From the NCBI GenBank assembly GCA_016710285.1, contig JADJXR010000001.1, positions 3,226,501-3,290,500 on the forward strand: a stretch of 64,000 nt of DNA. The letters are read 5' to 3'. The position numbers and the translations under genes were made by a program. Positions 17,508 through 26,181 of the stretch are shown here, piece by piece. Source of the stretch: Chlorobiota bacterium. Lineage in GTDB: Bacteria; Bacteroidota; Ignavibacteria; OLB7. The notes below the pieces were generated by a model. It worked only from the letters and a program-made list of their open reading frames with translations, had not been told where the DNA came from and ran no database searches. Each line of letters begins with the position of its first letter. The first letter of the stretch is position 1.

Positions 17508-19421
17508 TTACAGCATCCGCCGTAACCGCGCCACCGGAATATTCAGCTGTTCGCGGTACTTGGCAACGGTGCGCCGGGCGATGTTGTAGCCGGCCTCGTG
17601 CATCCGCTGGCTGATCTCGTCGTCGGATAACGGAGTTTTCTTGTTCTCCTCGTCAATCATCTCCTTAATCTTGGCCTTCACAATCTTGTTGGCCACTTCC
17701 TCGCCGGTGGCGGTGTGGAGTTTTTCGGAGAAAAAGTACTTCAATTCGAAGGTCCCGTAATCGGTCTGGACGTACTTTCCATTGACCACGCGGCAGACGG
17801 TGGAGATGTCCATGCCGATCCGTTCGGCAACGTCGCGGTAGATCATCGGCTTCAGTTGGTCGGGGCCGTACAGGAAGAACGATTCCTGCAAATCCACAAT
17901 GGCCCGCATCACCCGCATCATGGTTTGCCGTCGCTGGTGGATTGAGGCAATGAACCACTTGGCGGCCTCCATCTTCTCGCGCAGGAATTTCTGGGCGGTG
18001 CGTTCGGCACTGCTCCGTTTTTTCCCACGCCGCATCATCTCCTGGTAGCTTCGGTTGATCCGCAGCGAAGGGATGTTCCGGTCGTTCGGGGTGATGATGA
18101 TATCCTCCCCGTCGCGCTCCACAAGGAAATCTGGGGTGATGTAGTTGGTCTCGGTGATGGTGAACGAGCCTTCCCCAGGCTTCGGATTTAGCGAGCGGAT
18201 CGCCTCCAACGCCCGCTTCAGCTCCTCCTCGGTGCATCCATGCCGGGCGCAGATTCTTTCGAAATGCTTGTGGGTGAAGTCGTTAAAGGTGTCGCGAAGG
18301 ATTGCGTAGGCAAGGGGTGCGGTCGGGGAGCTGTGAAGCTGCGGCTCCAGCTGCACCATCAAGCACTCCCGAAGGTCCCGCGCGCCCACCCCAAGCGGGT
18401 CCAGCCGTTGTATCCGATGCAGCACCCCCTCGGCTTCTTCGTAGGTGAAGGCCGGCACATTGGGAAGCGGCTCCAGAAGCATTCCCCCCGCCGCCAATTC
18501 CTCCTGCTTTGCAGCCGGTTGCGAAGCAATGGGCGCACGCTGCGCTCCCAACGGCTGTGCTGCGGTCCCCATCTCCAAAATCTTCGCAAGCTCCTCGATA
18601 GACATCCGCGACATCTCCTCCAGCGAAATGGAGTCAACCCCGCGGACGGCGGGTGCTTCCTGTTCGTCGTCCTCGCCTTCTTCCTCAGCAACGCTGTCGT
18701 GGTGGGTGGGTAGCTGGTCGTCGGTGTCGTCGTCGTGTTCGGCCTGTTCCTGCAAGCGTGCTTGGCGGATTTGCGCGGCAATGCGTTCGCGGCCAAAGGG
18801 TTGGTCGGTTGCGGGGGCTTGGTAGCTGTCGAACCGCCCATCGCCGATTGCGGTTTCCTGCACGTACACCGTCTGGCTGGTCATGGCGATGAACTTGTTC
18901 AGGTCGTCCACCACCTCGTGCAGGTCGCGCCGCAAGTAGCCGTCGTCGTCAATGTTCCCGATAATCTCCTCGGCCAACACCAGCTCGTTATCGCTGATGG
19001 TCTGCATCCGCAGCTGCGCCAGCAGTTGTTGGGCAAAGGTCTCGTAGTCGCGTTGTGGTTGTTCTTCGTAGTCGTCCCCTTCCTGCCCGGCAAAGGTGGG
19101 TGCTTTGTAGCCATCGTAGTCGTCGGGGGCGTTGTAGTCAAGCTCGTTATCGGACGAACGTGCGTCCCCTTCAAAGTCGAAATCATCATCGCTATCGTCG
19201 TCGCTGCCGGAGCGTTCGCTTGGGGCAAGGTCTTGGTCCGGGGCAAAGTCCAACTCTTGGTCGAAGATGCCGGATTCTTCCAACAGTGGGTTGGCTTCCA
19301 ACTCCTGTTTGATCGCTTGCTCCAGCACCGCAGTGGGCAGCTGAAGCATCTTCAGATACTGGACCTGCTGCGGCGTTACCCGTTGTTGTTGCGTTAGGAT
19401 TGGGGAGAGTGTAATCATCAC
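17508..19421 (-). CDS. rpoN: RNA polymerase sigma-54 factor, enlarged
   Basis: Directs transcription that depends on AAA+ activators. 637 residues, against roughly 480-500 in most bacteria. Region I begins QQQRVTPQQVQYLKMLQLP and ends ELEANPLLEE. A highly acidic region II spans about residues 50-125. The core-binding domain is split by an insert at about 180-320 rich in Asp, Glu and Gln, before VLHRIQRLDPLGVGARDLRECL. The HTH and the RpoN box ARRTVAKYRE near the C-terminus are intact. No enhancer-binding protein gene is in the window. Confidence 0.95.
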   Translation of the reverse strand: MMITLSPILTQQQRVTPQQVQYLKMLQLPTAVLEQAIKQELEANPLLEESGIFDQELDFAPDQDLAPSERSGSDDDSDDDFDFEGDARSSDNELDYNAPDDYDGYKAPTFAGQEGDDYEEQPQRDYETFAQQLLAQLRMQTISDNELVLAEEIIGNIDDDGYLRRDLHEVVDDLNKFIAMTSQTVYVQETAIGDGRFDSYQAPATDQPFGRERIAAQIRQARLQEQAEHDDDTDDQLPTHHDSVAEEEGEDDEQEAPAVRGVDSISLEEMSRMSIEELAKILEMGTAAQPLGAQRAPIASQPAAKQEELAAGGMLLEPLPNVPAFTYEEAEGVLHRIQRLDPLGVGARDLRECLMVQLEPQLHSSPTAPLAYAILRDTFNDFTHKHFERICARHGCTEEELKRALEAIRSLNPKPGEGSFTITETNYITPDFLVERDGEDIIITPNDRNIPSLRINRSYQEMMRRGKKRSSAERTAQKFLREKMEAAKWFIASIHQRRQTMMRVMRAIVDLQESFFLYGPDQLKPMIYRDVAERIGMDISTVCRVVNGKYVQTDYGTFELKYFFSEKLHTATGEEVANKIVKAKIKEMIDEENKKTPLSDDEISQRMHEAGYNIARRTVAKYREQLNIPVARLRRML

Positions 19422-19518
19422 TCAAAGGTCATCAAAAAATGTTCGGATCAGGTTTCCATCGGTTCGGTTGTTCGCCTGTTGGTGCGGCGGCTGGGCGGCA
19501 TCCAGGGCTGAACGTGGC

Positions 19519-19526
19519 CAAATATA
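19519..19526 (-). promoter_or_regulatory. Candidate -7 box for rpoN
   Basis: TATATTTG on the minus strand, about 98 bp before the rpoN start, fits TAnnTTTG. The wider context GGCCAAATATAC resembles the site before glgA. Confidence 0.35.
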
Positions 19527-19631
19527 CACAGAAGGGGAGGCGAATTGGAAGCATTGGGGAAGGTACACGCCAACCGCAACCAAACGCCAAGCTGGTGGCG
19601 GAGGATGGGGGGGAGAAGGCCTTTGCAGAAA

Positions 19632-20219
19632 TCACCCTTTTTTCCCTTTTGGGTTCTTCTCTTTGCTGGATAGGTGTTCGGCAAGCTGCGCGTAGAATTC
19701 GGGACCGAAGGCGCGGGTAAGGGCTTCTTCAAGGAACTGATAGAGTGGAACCCCGTGCTTGCGTCCGTTCAGCAGTGCGGGGCGGCACTCGCTGATCTTC
19801 TCGTAGCGTAAGTAGGTTGCGCCAAACAGTTCCTCCACCCGAATCGGGAACAGGTGGCAGCTGATCGGTTTGCGGAAGCTGGTTTCGCCGTTGAAGTAGG
19901 CGCGTTCAATGGCGCATTTGGCAACCCCTTCCTGGCGATAGACGAACACGCAGTCCCGTTCATCAAGGCAGGTGGTGGCGTAATCGCCGGGTTCCCCTTC
20001 CACCGCGCCCAGGGCTTCAATCGCGCGGGAGTGTTCGGGGGGAAGGTAGGGAAGCGCGGCGGGGATGGCTTGCTGAATCTGCTCCACCTCGCTGTCCAGC
20101 ACGGGCGCGCCCCGCCCGCCGGGCATGGTGCAGCAGGCACCGCGGCAAGCGGCAAGGTCGCAACTGAACTGAACGCTTCCAATGGCGTTATCGGCAATGG
20201 CGTTGACAATAGTGAACAT
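19632..20219 (-). CDS. DUF3109 family cysteine-rich protein
   Basis: 195 residues, starting MFTIVNAIADNAIGSVQFSCDL. Cysteines cluster as CDLAACRGACC, with CLDERDCVF, KCAIE and CHLFPIR further on. This is the pattern of DUF3109 proteins of the FCB group, related to YkgJ-type Zn/Fe clusters. The role is unknown; metal binding is inferred from the cysteines. It ends in a Lys-rich tail KEKNPKGKKG. It stands alone, between rpoN on the same strand and a divergent TPR gene. Confidence 0.85.
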   Translation of the reverse strand: MFTIVNAIADNAIGSVQFSCDLAACRGACCTMPGGRGAPVLDSEVEQIQQAIPAALPYLPPEHSRAIEALGAVEGEPGDYATTCLDERDCVFVYRQEGVAKCAIERAYFNGETSFRKPISCHLFPIRVEELFGATYLRYEKISECRPALLNGRKHGVPLYQFLEEALTRAFGPEFYAQLAEHLSSKEKNPKGKKG

Positions 20220-20471
20220 CGGCAGTAAAAATCTCCATGATTGAAGGGGCGATCAACAAGATAACAGAGCCGTTTGGAAGTTGTAGAGGGACATACTGTT
20301 ACTTGCAACGGGGGGGGATAATTGGGCAGATTGGCTTCCGGCTTGAAGCAATATACAAGCCCCACAACGGTCGGCAAGGGGGTGGGTTCGCTGGTGTTGG
20401 ATACTCCAACATCCAATGGCGAACGCCAATAACCCACCGGCATCGTTGCAAGACCCCAGCCAATAAACCGT

Positions 20472-21293
20472 ATGCTTGACAATATCGCGCAAACAACTAC
20501 CGAACTACTTGACGGCCACGACGTTGCCGAACCGATCTTCGCAATGCCCGAAGAGCGCGAGTTCGCCGAAGCAGTTCCGGAATACCTTCGCCCCGGCTAT
20601 CGCTTGCTGATGGCCGGCGATGCCGACACCGCCATTGCGTTGTGGGAGGAAGTCTATCACCGCTACCCATCGGCAGAAATTTGCGGCTATATCTCCCGCG
20701 CGCACTGCTACCGGATGTTCTTCCAGGATCACTACCATAACCCCGCCGACCGCTCCCCGCATATCCGCCAGATGCGCCATTGGGCCGAACGTGCGCTAAC
20801 GCTGAACCCTAATTCCTCCATCGGCCATGCCATGCTCTCGTTTTCCATTGGGCAGGAGGCATTAGTCACCAACTCGCAGCGGCGAATCCTTGCCGAAGCC
20901 TCGGAAATCCGCCACCATGCCGAACAAGCCGTTCTGATTGATAACAGCTGGGTGGGTCATTTTGTGCTTGGCATCTGGCATCGGGAACTGGCCGGAATTA
21001 ACCCGGGGTTGCGGGCAATCGCACGGCTGTTTGTGCAGAAACTCCCCCGCGCCAGCTACGCAAAATCTATCGAGCATTTCCAACAGGTGCTGAAGCAATA
21101 CCCCGCCAACAACTTCATCTACGCCGAGATGGCCTACACCTACGAGCGGATGGGGGATATGGGGCAGGCCTGCGCCATGTATAAACGCTGCATCACCATG
21201 CCGCTGTTTAAGCACCCCATTGCCGAACACATGACCCGCATCGCGGTTCAGCGAATGGGGAAGAAGTGCCGCAAGGCCACGGCAGCTGCCTAA
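20472..21293 (+). CDS. TPR-repeat protein
   Basis: 273 residues with helical repeats: YRLLMAGDADTAIALWEEVYHRYPSAE, HWAERALTLNPNSSIGHAMLSFSIG, HAEQAVLIDNSWVGHFVLGIWHRE and EHFQQVLKQYPANNFIYAEMAYTYERMGD. The layout resembles the RMD-type regulator family of TPR proteins. No signal peptide or membrane segment is seen, so it is probably a cytoplasmic scaffold. A terminator follows. The function cannot be named from sequence. Confidence 0.75.
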   Translation: MLDNIAQTTTELLDGHDVAEPIFAMPEEREFAEAVPEYLRPGYRLLMAGDADTAIALWEEVYHRYPSAEICGYISRAHCYRMFFQDHYHNPADRSPHIRQMRHWAERALTLNPNSSIGHAMLSFSIGQEALVTNSQRRILAEASEIRHHAEQAVLIDNSWVGHFVLGIWHRELAGINPGLRAIARLFVQKLPRASYAKSIEHFQQVLKQYPANNFIYAEMAYTYERMGDMGQACAMYKRCITMPLFKHPIAEHMTRIAVQRMGKKCRKATAAA

Positions 21294-21335
21294 GCCGTTG
21301 AACCTAAGCACTTGAAAAGGTGCTGCAAGCACAAT

Positions 21336-21381
21336 GCTCCGGCGCGGAATGCTTACGCAGGCTCCGCGCCGGAGCTGTTTT
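21336..21381 (+). terminator. Rho-independent terminator after TPR gene
   Basis: GCTCCGGCGCGGA pairs with TCCGCGCCGGAGC around a 14-base loop and is followed by TGTTTT. Confidence 0.85.
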
Positions 21382-21454
21382 GGGCACGGCTGTGTGGCAT
21401 CGCCGCCTGAAATAGCAGTGGTGTGGAACAGCAATCGCCAGCATGGATTCGCCA

Positions 21455-21462
21455 TATCTTTG
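21455..21462 (+). promoter_or_regulatory. Candidate -7 box for TauE/SafE gene
   Basis: TATCTTTG fits TAnnTTTG and lies 34 bp before the chosen ATG. It supports that start over the longer open frame. Confidence 0.45.
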
Positions 21463-21495
21463 CGGCCACACGAACAACCATTGGGACGCAGCCGC

Positions 21496-22362
21496 ATGGA
21501 CATCCTCCACTACGCCGAAATAGCACTTGCAGCTTTCATTGCCGGAACGATAGACACCGTTGTTGGATTTGGCGGGGGATTGCTGCTGCTGCCGATTCTT
21601 GTGCTGATGGTTGGAACCCTTGACGCAGTGCTGCTGACGGCACTGATACCGTTGGGGTGGAACATTCCCCGCATCCTGCTGCTGCGCAACTGGATTGATT
21701 GGAACAAAACCATGTGGTTCACCCTGGGAATCTTGCCGGGCGCGTTGTTTGGTGGGCAACTGCTTGGGCATCTGGATGCCGCAACGGTGCGGGTCGGGAT
21801 CGGCTGCGTGATGGTGCTGTTTGGGGGCTACTACATCCTTCGGCTGTATGTTGATCTGCCAAAAGAACGCCTGCCAGGATTGTGGCCCCTGCCAGTTGTT
21901 GGGCTGCTGACCGGAGCGGTCAGCGCGTGGGTTGGTGCCGGGAACGGCCCGCTGCAAACGTGGGCATTGGACGCTTCCGGCCTGAACGCCCACCAGGCCG
22001 CCGCCACCAACGGCGCGCTGGGGGGAATCACTGCCGTTGCACGCTGCATTGCCTACGGCATCGCTGGCGAACTCCATTCCGGGCTGATCCCCACCGCTGT
22101 GGTTGGAACGGCCGGCGCGGTTGCCGGCGCGTTGCTGGGGGTGCGGTATGCCCGCCGCACGAAGGATTCAACGTTGGAGCTGGTGGTGGGATTGGCCATT
22201 GTGCTGGCGGGGATTCGGATGTTCTTCAGCTTTGGCGGGGCGGCGCACCCAACGCCCGCGCCGCCGGCACCGGTGGCAGCCGTTTCCCACCAGCTTCAAG
22301 ATTCCGCCGCCGCAGGGTGGGGGATTAGCTTAGCGTGTAGTAATCTTCGCTCTGGTTGGTGA
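21496..22362 (+). CDS. TauE/SafE-family sulfite/anion exporter
   Basis: 288-residue inner-membrane protein with about eight hydrophobic segments. The two family repeats show as AAFIAGTIDTVVGFGGGLLLLPIL (N-terminal) and VGLLTGAVSAWVGAGNGPLQTWAL (C-terminal). The family exports sulfite, sulfoacetate or other organosulfur anions; the substrate here is unknown. The start at 21496 is taken because an earlier in-frame ATG would add a non-membrane leader that crosses the promoter-like box. The last 40 residues are soluble and overlap the convergent AlbA_2 gene by 38 bp. Confidence 0.85.
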   Translation: MDILHYAEIALAAFIAGTIDTVVGFGGGLLLLPILVLMVGTLDAVLLTALIPLGWNIPRILLLRNWIDWNKTMWFTLGILPGALFGGQLLGHLDAATVRVGIGCVMVLFGGYYILRLYVDLPKERLPGLWPLPVVGLLTGAVSAWVGAGNGPLQTWALDASGLNAHQAAATNGALGGITAVARCIAYGIAGELHSGLIPTAVVGTAGAVAGALLGVRYARRTKDSTLELVVGLAIVLAGIRMFFSFGGAAHPTPAPPAPVAAVSHQLQDSAAAGWGISLACSNLRSGW

Positions 22363-22987
22363 ACAAACGGATCAACCCGGCACGCACCAGCCGAACAAGG
22401 CTTCGCGAGGCGCGGCGTTCAGAGATGTTCACCAGCTTCCGATACTGCTGAAGCGTTATCCGCCCGTGCCGGCCAAGATATTGGAACAGCGCCTGCTCAA
22501 TGTCCCCAATTTGCAGCCGAAGCGGCGGGGTGTCGGGGCTGCTGGCGGCAAGCACCCGCGCCACTTCGCGGCTTGCGGCAACGCTTCGCTCCCCTTGCCG
22601 GATGTACACGCCGGCCTCGAATCCATTCTGCTGGGGGTCCTTCTTCTGCATATTCTCCAGCAGACGATGTGGCTTCAGCGGGCTTTCGGGGATGCGGATA
22701 ACGATAACGTCCAACGACTCCACCTGCACAATCTCCACCTCGTGCTCAATCGGTGGGTCGCTGTAGAATTCGGCAGCGGTGGCGATAAGGTCAATCTCGG
22801 ATTTCTCGCTCTCCACCCCGACGATTGCGCCGTCGTCATCCACCCCAACAAGCAGATACCCCCCACGTGTATTGGCAAGCGCGATCATCTCGCGAGCGAT
22901 CTTCTCAAAGCCTGAGAACTTCCGCTTGAACTCGACGGTATCCGACTCGCCAAGCTCGATGATCGAACGAAGTTTCTTGGGACTCAT
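22325..22987 (-). CDS. AlbA_2/Schlafen-type putative DNA-binding protein
   Basis: 220 residues from the ATG at 22987; an in-frame TTG lies 12 bp upstream. The N-terminal half is an AlbA_2 domain: GESDTVEFKRKFSG, ALANTRGGYLLVGVDDDGAIVG and DVIVIRIPESPLKPHRL, with GVYIRQGERSVAASREVARVL closing it. The C-terminal 60 residues read as a winged helix (LFQYLGRHGRITLQQYRKLVNISERRASRSLVRL). Such proteins are usually transcription regulators or helicase-linked factors. It stands alone, and its 3' end overlaps the convergent exporter gene. Confidence 0.85.
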   Translation of the reverse strand: MSPKKLRSIIELGESDTVEFKRKFSGFEKIAREMIALANTRGGYLLVGVDDDGAIVGVESEKSEIDLIATAAEFYSDPPIEHEVEIVQVESLDVIVIRIPESPLKPHRLLENMQKKDPQQNGFEAGVYIRQGERSVAASREVARVLAASSPDTPPLRLQIGDIEQALFQYLGRHGRITLQQYRKLVNISERRASRSLVRLVRAGLIRLFTNQSEDYYTLS

Positions 22988-23304
22988 GTGTGTTGTCAAC
23001 GGAGTGCCGAAACGGTTCGGCTGGTGCGCTGATAATGGTTTGGGGTTCCGGCCGCTCCATCAATTGGAAATTGCCAATTGGAAATTGCCGGACGGGGTGA
23101 AAATACGAACTTCCCGTTGCCGCTGGCAGCAGAAGTTGCGGCAACGGTGCACCGCCAGCCGCGCCACGCTTCCGCCACGTTGGCAACGCTTCAAACAAAC
23201 GATTCCAACCAAACACCTTGTTGCTAACCTTGCGGGTAACGCCCCCGAACCAGCCGTTTGTAATCCCAGCCAACGCGGCGAAGCCGACTATCGAATATCC
23301 TTGA
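22988..23304. other. Intergenic region upstream of PASTA gene
   Basis: About 317 bp without a credible gene between divergent transcripts. The only structure noted is a perfect 14-bp tandem duplication (CAATTGGAAATTGC twice) at 23061-23088. A TATCCTTG word at 23296-23303, just before the PASTA start, is a weak -7-like site. Confidence 0.5.
23061..23088. repeat. 14-bp tandem duplication
   Basis: CAATTGGAAATTGC occurs twice head to tail. Each copy holds CAATTG and a partial inverted repeat (CAATT...AATTG), so it may be a dimeric operator. Confidence 0.5.
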
Positions 23305-24273
23305 ATGATGACCACGAACCAGAACGATACAGAACCCAAAACCTACCCGTGGCGAAACCCACCACAGCCGGAGCCAGCCGCGCCACAAGGCCCGGCATCG
23401 GTCCCGACAGCAACCGAGGAGAACGACCGCATCCCCTGGGCCAAGCTGCTGAAGTATCTGCTGATTGGAATTGTGGGGATGTTCCTCCTTCTGATGCTGT
23501 TCGATAAACTCATCATGCCGTGGTATGTGAAATTGGGGGATGTGGAAACCGTCCCGAACGTGGTGGGATTGTCGTTCGATTCGGCAAAAGTGAAACTGGA
23601 AGAACGGGGCTTCGAGGTCCGCAAAGGGGAGTCGCGCAACGACGACACCTACCCCGCCGGAACCGTGGCGCAGCAGCTTCCCTACGGCGGCGCGGAAACG
23701 AAACATGGCCGCCGCGTTTACCTAACCATCAGCTTGGGAACGGAGATGATTCCAATGCCAAACATGATTGGGATGCAAGTGCGCGAAGCCCGGATAAACC
23801 TGATGCGGGCCGGGTTGGATATCGGCGAGATCACCTACGAATACAACGACACCATCATGCGGGACCTGATCTTCTCGCAAAGCATTCCCCCGCAAGTTGG
23901 CGCGCGCCCCGGTTCGCTTATCAACGTCATGGTTAGCCGCGGCCCCACCACCCGCTACACCCTGATGCCCAGCCTTGTCTCGCTGGATGTGGAGCAGGCC
24001 CGCACCCGTTTGGAAAATGCCGGGTTGGTGCTGGGGGTGGTCCGCTACAAGGAGGATGGAAGCTGGGCCCCGAACATTGTGCTGGAACAAGCCGTCGCCC
24101 CCTATGCCAAAGTTGCCGAACGTGCCGCCGTTGACATCGTGGTTGCCGCCGCGCCGGGGAGCATGGGACCAACTCCGCAAGGGGATGAATCCGCTGCCGA
24201 AACGGAGGATGTCACCGTCAGGAACATAGACCAACCGGAAGAAAAAGGGGGAGCGGCGGAGAAGAAGAAATAA
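23305..24273 (+). CDS. Membrane-anchored triple-PASTA protein without kinase domain
   Basis: 322 residues: a Pro-rich cytoplasmic start, one membrane helix (about 47-69, LLKYLLIGIVGMFLLLMLF), then three PASTA units at about 82-145 (VPNVVGLSFDSAKVKLEERG), 148-213 (MPNMIGMQVREARINLMRAG) and 219-285 (MPSLVSLDVEQARTRLENAG). The tail is Lys/Glu-rich. PASTA units bind muropeptides or peptidoglycan in Ser/Thr kinases and PBPs, but here neither a kinase nor a transpeptidase domain is fused. This makes it a candidate wall-sensing or divisome protein. Confidence 0.9.
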   Translation: MMTTNQNDTEPKTYPWRNPPQPEPAAPQGPASVPTATEENDRIPWAKLLKYLLIGIVGMFLLLMLFDKLIMPWYVKLGDVETVPNVVGLSFDSAKVKLEERGFEVRKGESRNDDTYPAGTVAQQLPYGGAETKHGRRVYLTISLGTEMIPMPNMIGMQVREARINLMRAGLDIGEITYEYNDTIMRDLIFSQSIPPQVGARPGSLINVMVSRGPTTRYTLMPSLVSLDVEQARTRLENAGLVLGVVRYKEDGSWAPNIVLEQAVAPYAKVAERAAVDIVVAAAPGSMGPTPQGDESAAETEDVTVRNIDQPEEKGGAAEKKK

Positions 24274-24285
24274 GCCACGGCGCGA

Positions 24286-25290
24286 TTACCGTGCAGGGAG
24301 CGGAAACCGACCGAACAACGCCCGGGAATCGTCCAACTGCGTTGGCTTGTTGGTGATTTTTTTGATGGAGAACTCCGCAATCAACTCAGCTGCGGAAACC
24401 GGTTCCGGGCGGTCAATCACGCCGCAGCTCCATGCAAGCCAGCCAACAAGTTGCTGGGCCGCAACGCCCCGCTCCCGAAGCTCTTCCACCGACACCGACC
24501 CATGCCGCTTGGCCAGCCGAACCCCGTCGGGACCAAGAATCAGAGGGACGTGAGCAAAGGTTGGAGGCGTTCCCCCAAACGTGTTGTGAAGCAGAATCTG
24601 CCGCGGCGTGGAGCCAAGCAGGTCATCCCCCCGAAGCACGTGGGTAATCCCCATTCGCAGGTCGTCCACCACCACCGCAAGCTGGTAGCTAACCACACCA
24701 TCGGCACGGGCCACAATAAAATCCCCGGTGGATTGGCTGACTTCTTCGCGCTGCAATCCGGCAACGCCGTCGTGGTGCGTAACCACGGTTCCGGGTTGCA
24801 CCGCAAAGCGGAGCGCGGGGGATTTCTGGCGGCTGCGCTGCTGCTGTTGCTGGGGCGAAAGCTGGCGGCACGTTCCAGGGTAGATTGGCCCATCGCTCCC
24901 ATGCGGCGCGCTGGCAATGGAACGCAACTCCTTCCGCGAGCAGAAGCAGGGATAGACCAGCCCCCGGGCCTGCAATTCCGCCAACGCTTCTTGGTAGATC
25001 GGGAAGCGGTTCGATTGGAAATAATCATCGGCAAGCGGGTTATCCCAATCCAGCCCAAGCCACCGAAGGTCGCGCACAATCTGCGTGGCGGCGTTCGGGG
25101 TGGCGCGTTGCGCGTCAAGGTCCTCGATCCGCAAAATGATCTGGCCGCCCACGTTCCGCATCTGTAGCCACGCCAGCAGGAAGCTGCGTGCGTTGCCGAT
25201 ATGCAGATACCCGGTGGGGCTTGGCGCAAGCCGCCCGCGTGGCTGCCGGGGACCAGCGTGAGGCTCAGCGTGAGGTTCAGAAACGGCCAT
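24286..25290 (-). CDS. gluQ: Glutamyl-Q tRNA(Asp) synthetase
   Basis: Attaches glutamate to the queuosine at position 34 of tRNA(Asp). 334 residues, close to the family size. The class I HIGH signature appears in GRLAPSPTGYLHIGNARSFL. LRIEDLDAQRA follows, then a zinc site CFCSRKEL...YPGTC, YQLAVVVDDLRMGITHVLRGDDLLGSTPRQ, and the KMSKS equivalent RLAKRHGSVSVEEL. The anticodon-binding domain of full GltX is absent, as expected. It overlaps the end of the upstream RraA-like gene by 14 bp, so they form an operon. Confidence 0.92.
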   Translation of the reverse strand: MAVSEPHAEPHAGPRQPRGRLAPSPTGYLHIGNARSFLLAWLQMRNVGGQIILRIEDLDAQRATPNAATQIVRDLRWLGLDWDNPLADDYFQSNRFPIYQEALAELQARGLVYPCFCSRKELRSIASAPHGSDGPIYPGTCRQLSPQQQQQRSRQKSPALRFAVQPGTVVTHHDGVAGLQREEVSQSTGDFIVARADGVVSYQLAVVVDDLRMGITHVLRGDDLLGSTPRQILLHNTFGGTPPTFAHVPLILGPDGVRLAKRHGSVSVEELRERGVAAQQLVGWLAWSCGVIDRPEPVSAAELIAEFSIKKITNKPTQLDDSRALFGRFPLPAR

Positions 25291-25936
25291 ATTCTTGGAA
25301 CAATTTCTGCGCCCCTTCCCCCGACGTTAGCCCGCGATGCGTTGCGGCTTCTTCGGCAAAAGCGCGGTCAAGCTCGGCGTAGATTTCATCGAACCGTTCC
25401 TGCGGGATCACAATCACCCCGTTGGCATCCCCAAACATGATGTCGCCCGGGCGGATGGCAACTCCATCCATCGTCACGGCGGTGTTGAACTGGGCCATGT
25501 ACCCCCGGCGGCGGATATCCTTGATGCACCGCCCGGTCCCGAACACCGGAAACCCCAACGAGGCAATCTGCTGAAGGTCCCGCACGCCGCCATTCACCGC
25601 TGCGGCAACCGCGCCCCGGGCTTGTGCGCGTGCGCTCATCATCCCCCCCCACAAGGCGGCATCAACATCGGCATCGGCAGCAACCACCACGAAGGCTTGC
25701 TCGGGGATTGCATCCACCATCTGCAGCAACGTGGTGATCTCCACATACTCGCTGGTGGGAACCACGCGGCAGGGGAACGCCACGCCGCAGACCTTCAACT
25801 CGGGGTCGGGGAAGATCTGCTGAATGCCATGATGAAGCGCGGTGCTGGGGATTCCAAGCCGCTCCATCGTGTCGGAGATCAGCGGGGAATAGAAACGGGA
25901 CATCAGCGCAAGCTGCTCGGCTCTGTTGTTCGGCAT
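25277..25936 (-). CDS. RraA-family protein (HMG/CHA aldolase-like or RNase E regulator-like)
   Basis: 219 residues from the ATG that begins MPNNRAEQ. The family is seen in LISDTMERLG, AALWGGMMSARAQARGAVAAAV, NGGVRDLQQIASLGFPVFGTG and IRPGDIMFGDANGVIVIPQE, with the Arg/Asp pair of the GGxRD motif. Members include aldolases acting on 4-hydroxy-4-methyl-2-oxoglutarate and related acids, and RNase E inhibitors. RNase E is not in view, so an aldolase role is more likely. The longer open frame upstream is rejected because the extension has no family match. Confidence 0.85.
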   Translation of the reverse strand: MPNNRAEQLALMSRFYSPLISDTMERLGIPSTALHHGIQQIFPDPELKVCGVAFPCRVVPTSEYVEITTLLQMVDAIPEQAFVVVAADADVDAALWGGMMSARAQARGAVAAAVNGGVRDLQQIASLGFPVFGTGRCIKDIRRRGYMAQFNTAVTMDGVAIRPGDIMFGDANGVIVIPQERFDEIYAELDRAFAEEAATHRGLTSGEGAQKLFQEYGRF

Positions 25937-26168
25937 GGTTCGGTTTGGGGAAAAACGGTTAGAAGTTGATTGAGGTTTTTCGATTGGGGAGCGGGGAAGC
26001 ATCCATCCATGAGGGGGGGGGGGATCGCTTCCCATCCGGCAAGGAATTCCACAGCCACAAATACGTGGGGTAATCCCATCCACCACTCTGCTGACAAAGG
26101 GCCGCCGGCGTGTGCCAATGGTTGCGCTGCGCACCGGCCAATGGCCGCAAACAACTCCCATACTTTCT

Positions 26169-26176
26169 TATGTTTG
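26169..26176 (+). promoter_or_regulatory. Candidate -7 box just before the DUF4292 gene
   Basis: TATGTTTG fits TAnnTTTG and ends 5 bp before the ATG at 26182. If real, the transcript is leaderless or nearly so. An in-frame ATG inside the box (26170) is therefore less likely to be the start. Confidence 0.35.
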
Positions 26177-26181
26177 AACCC

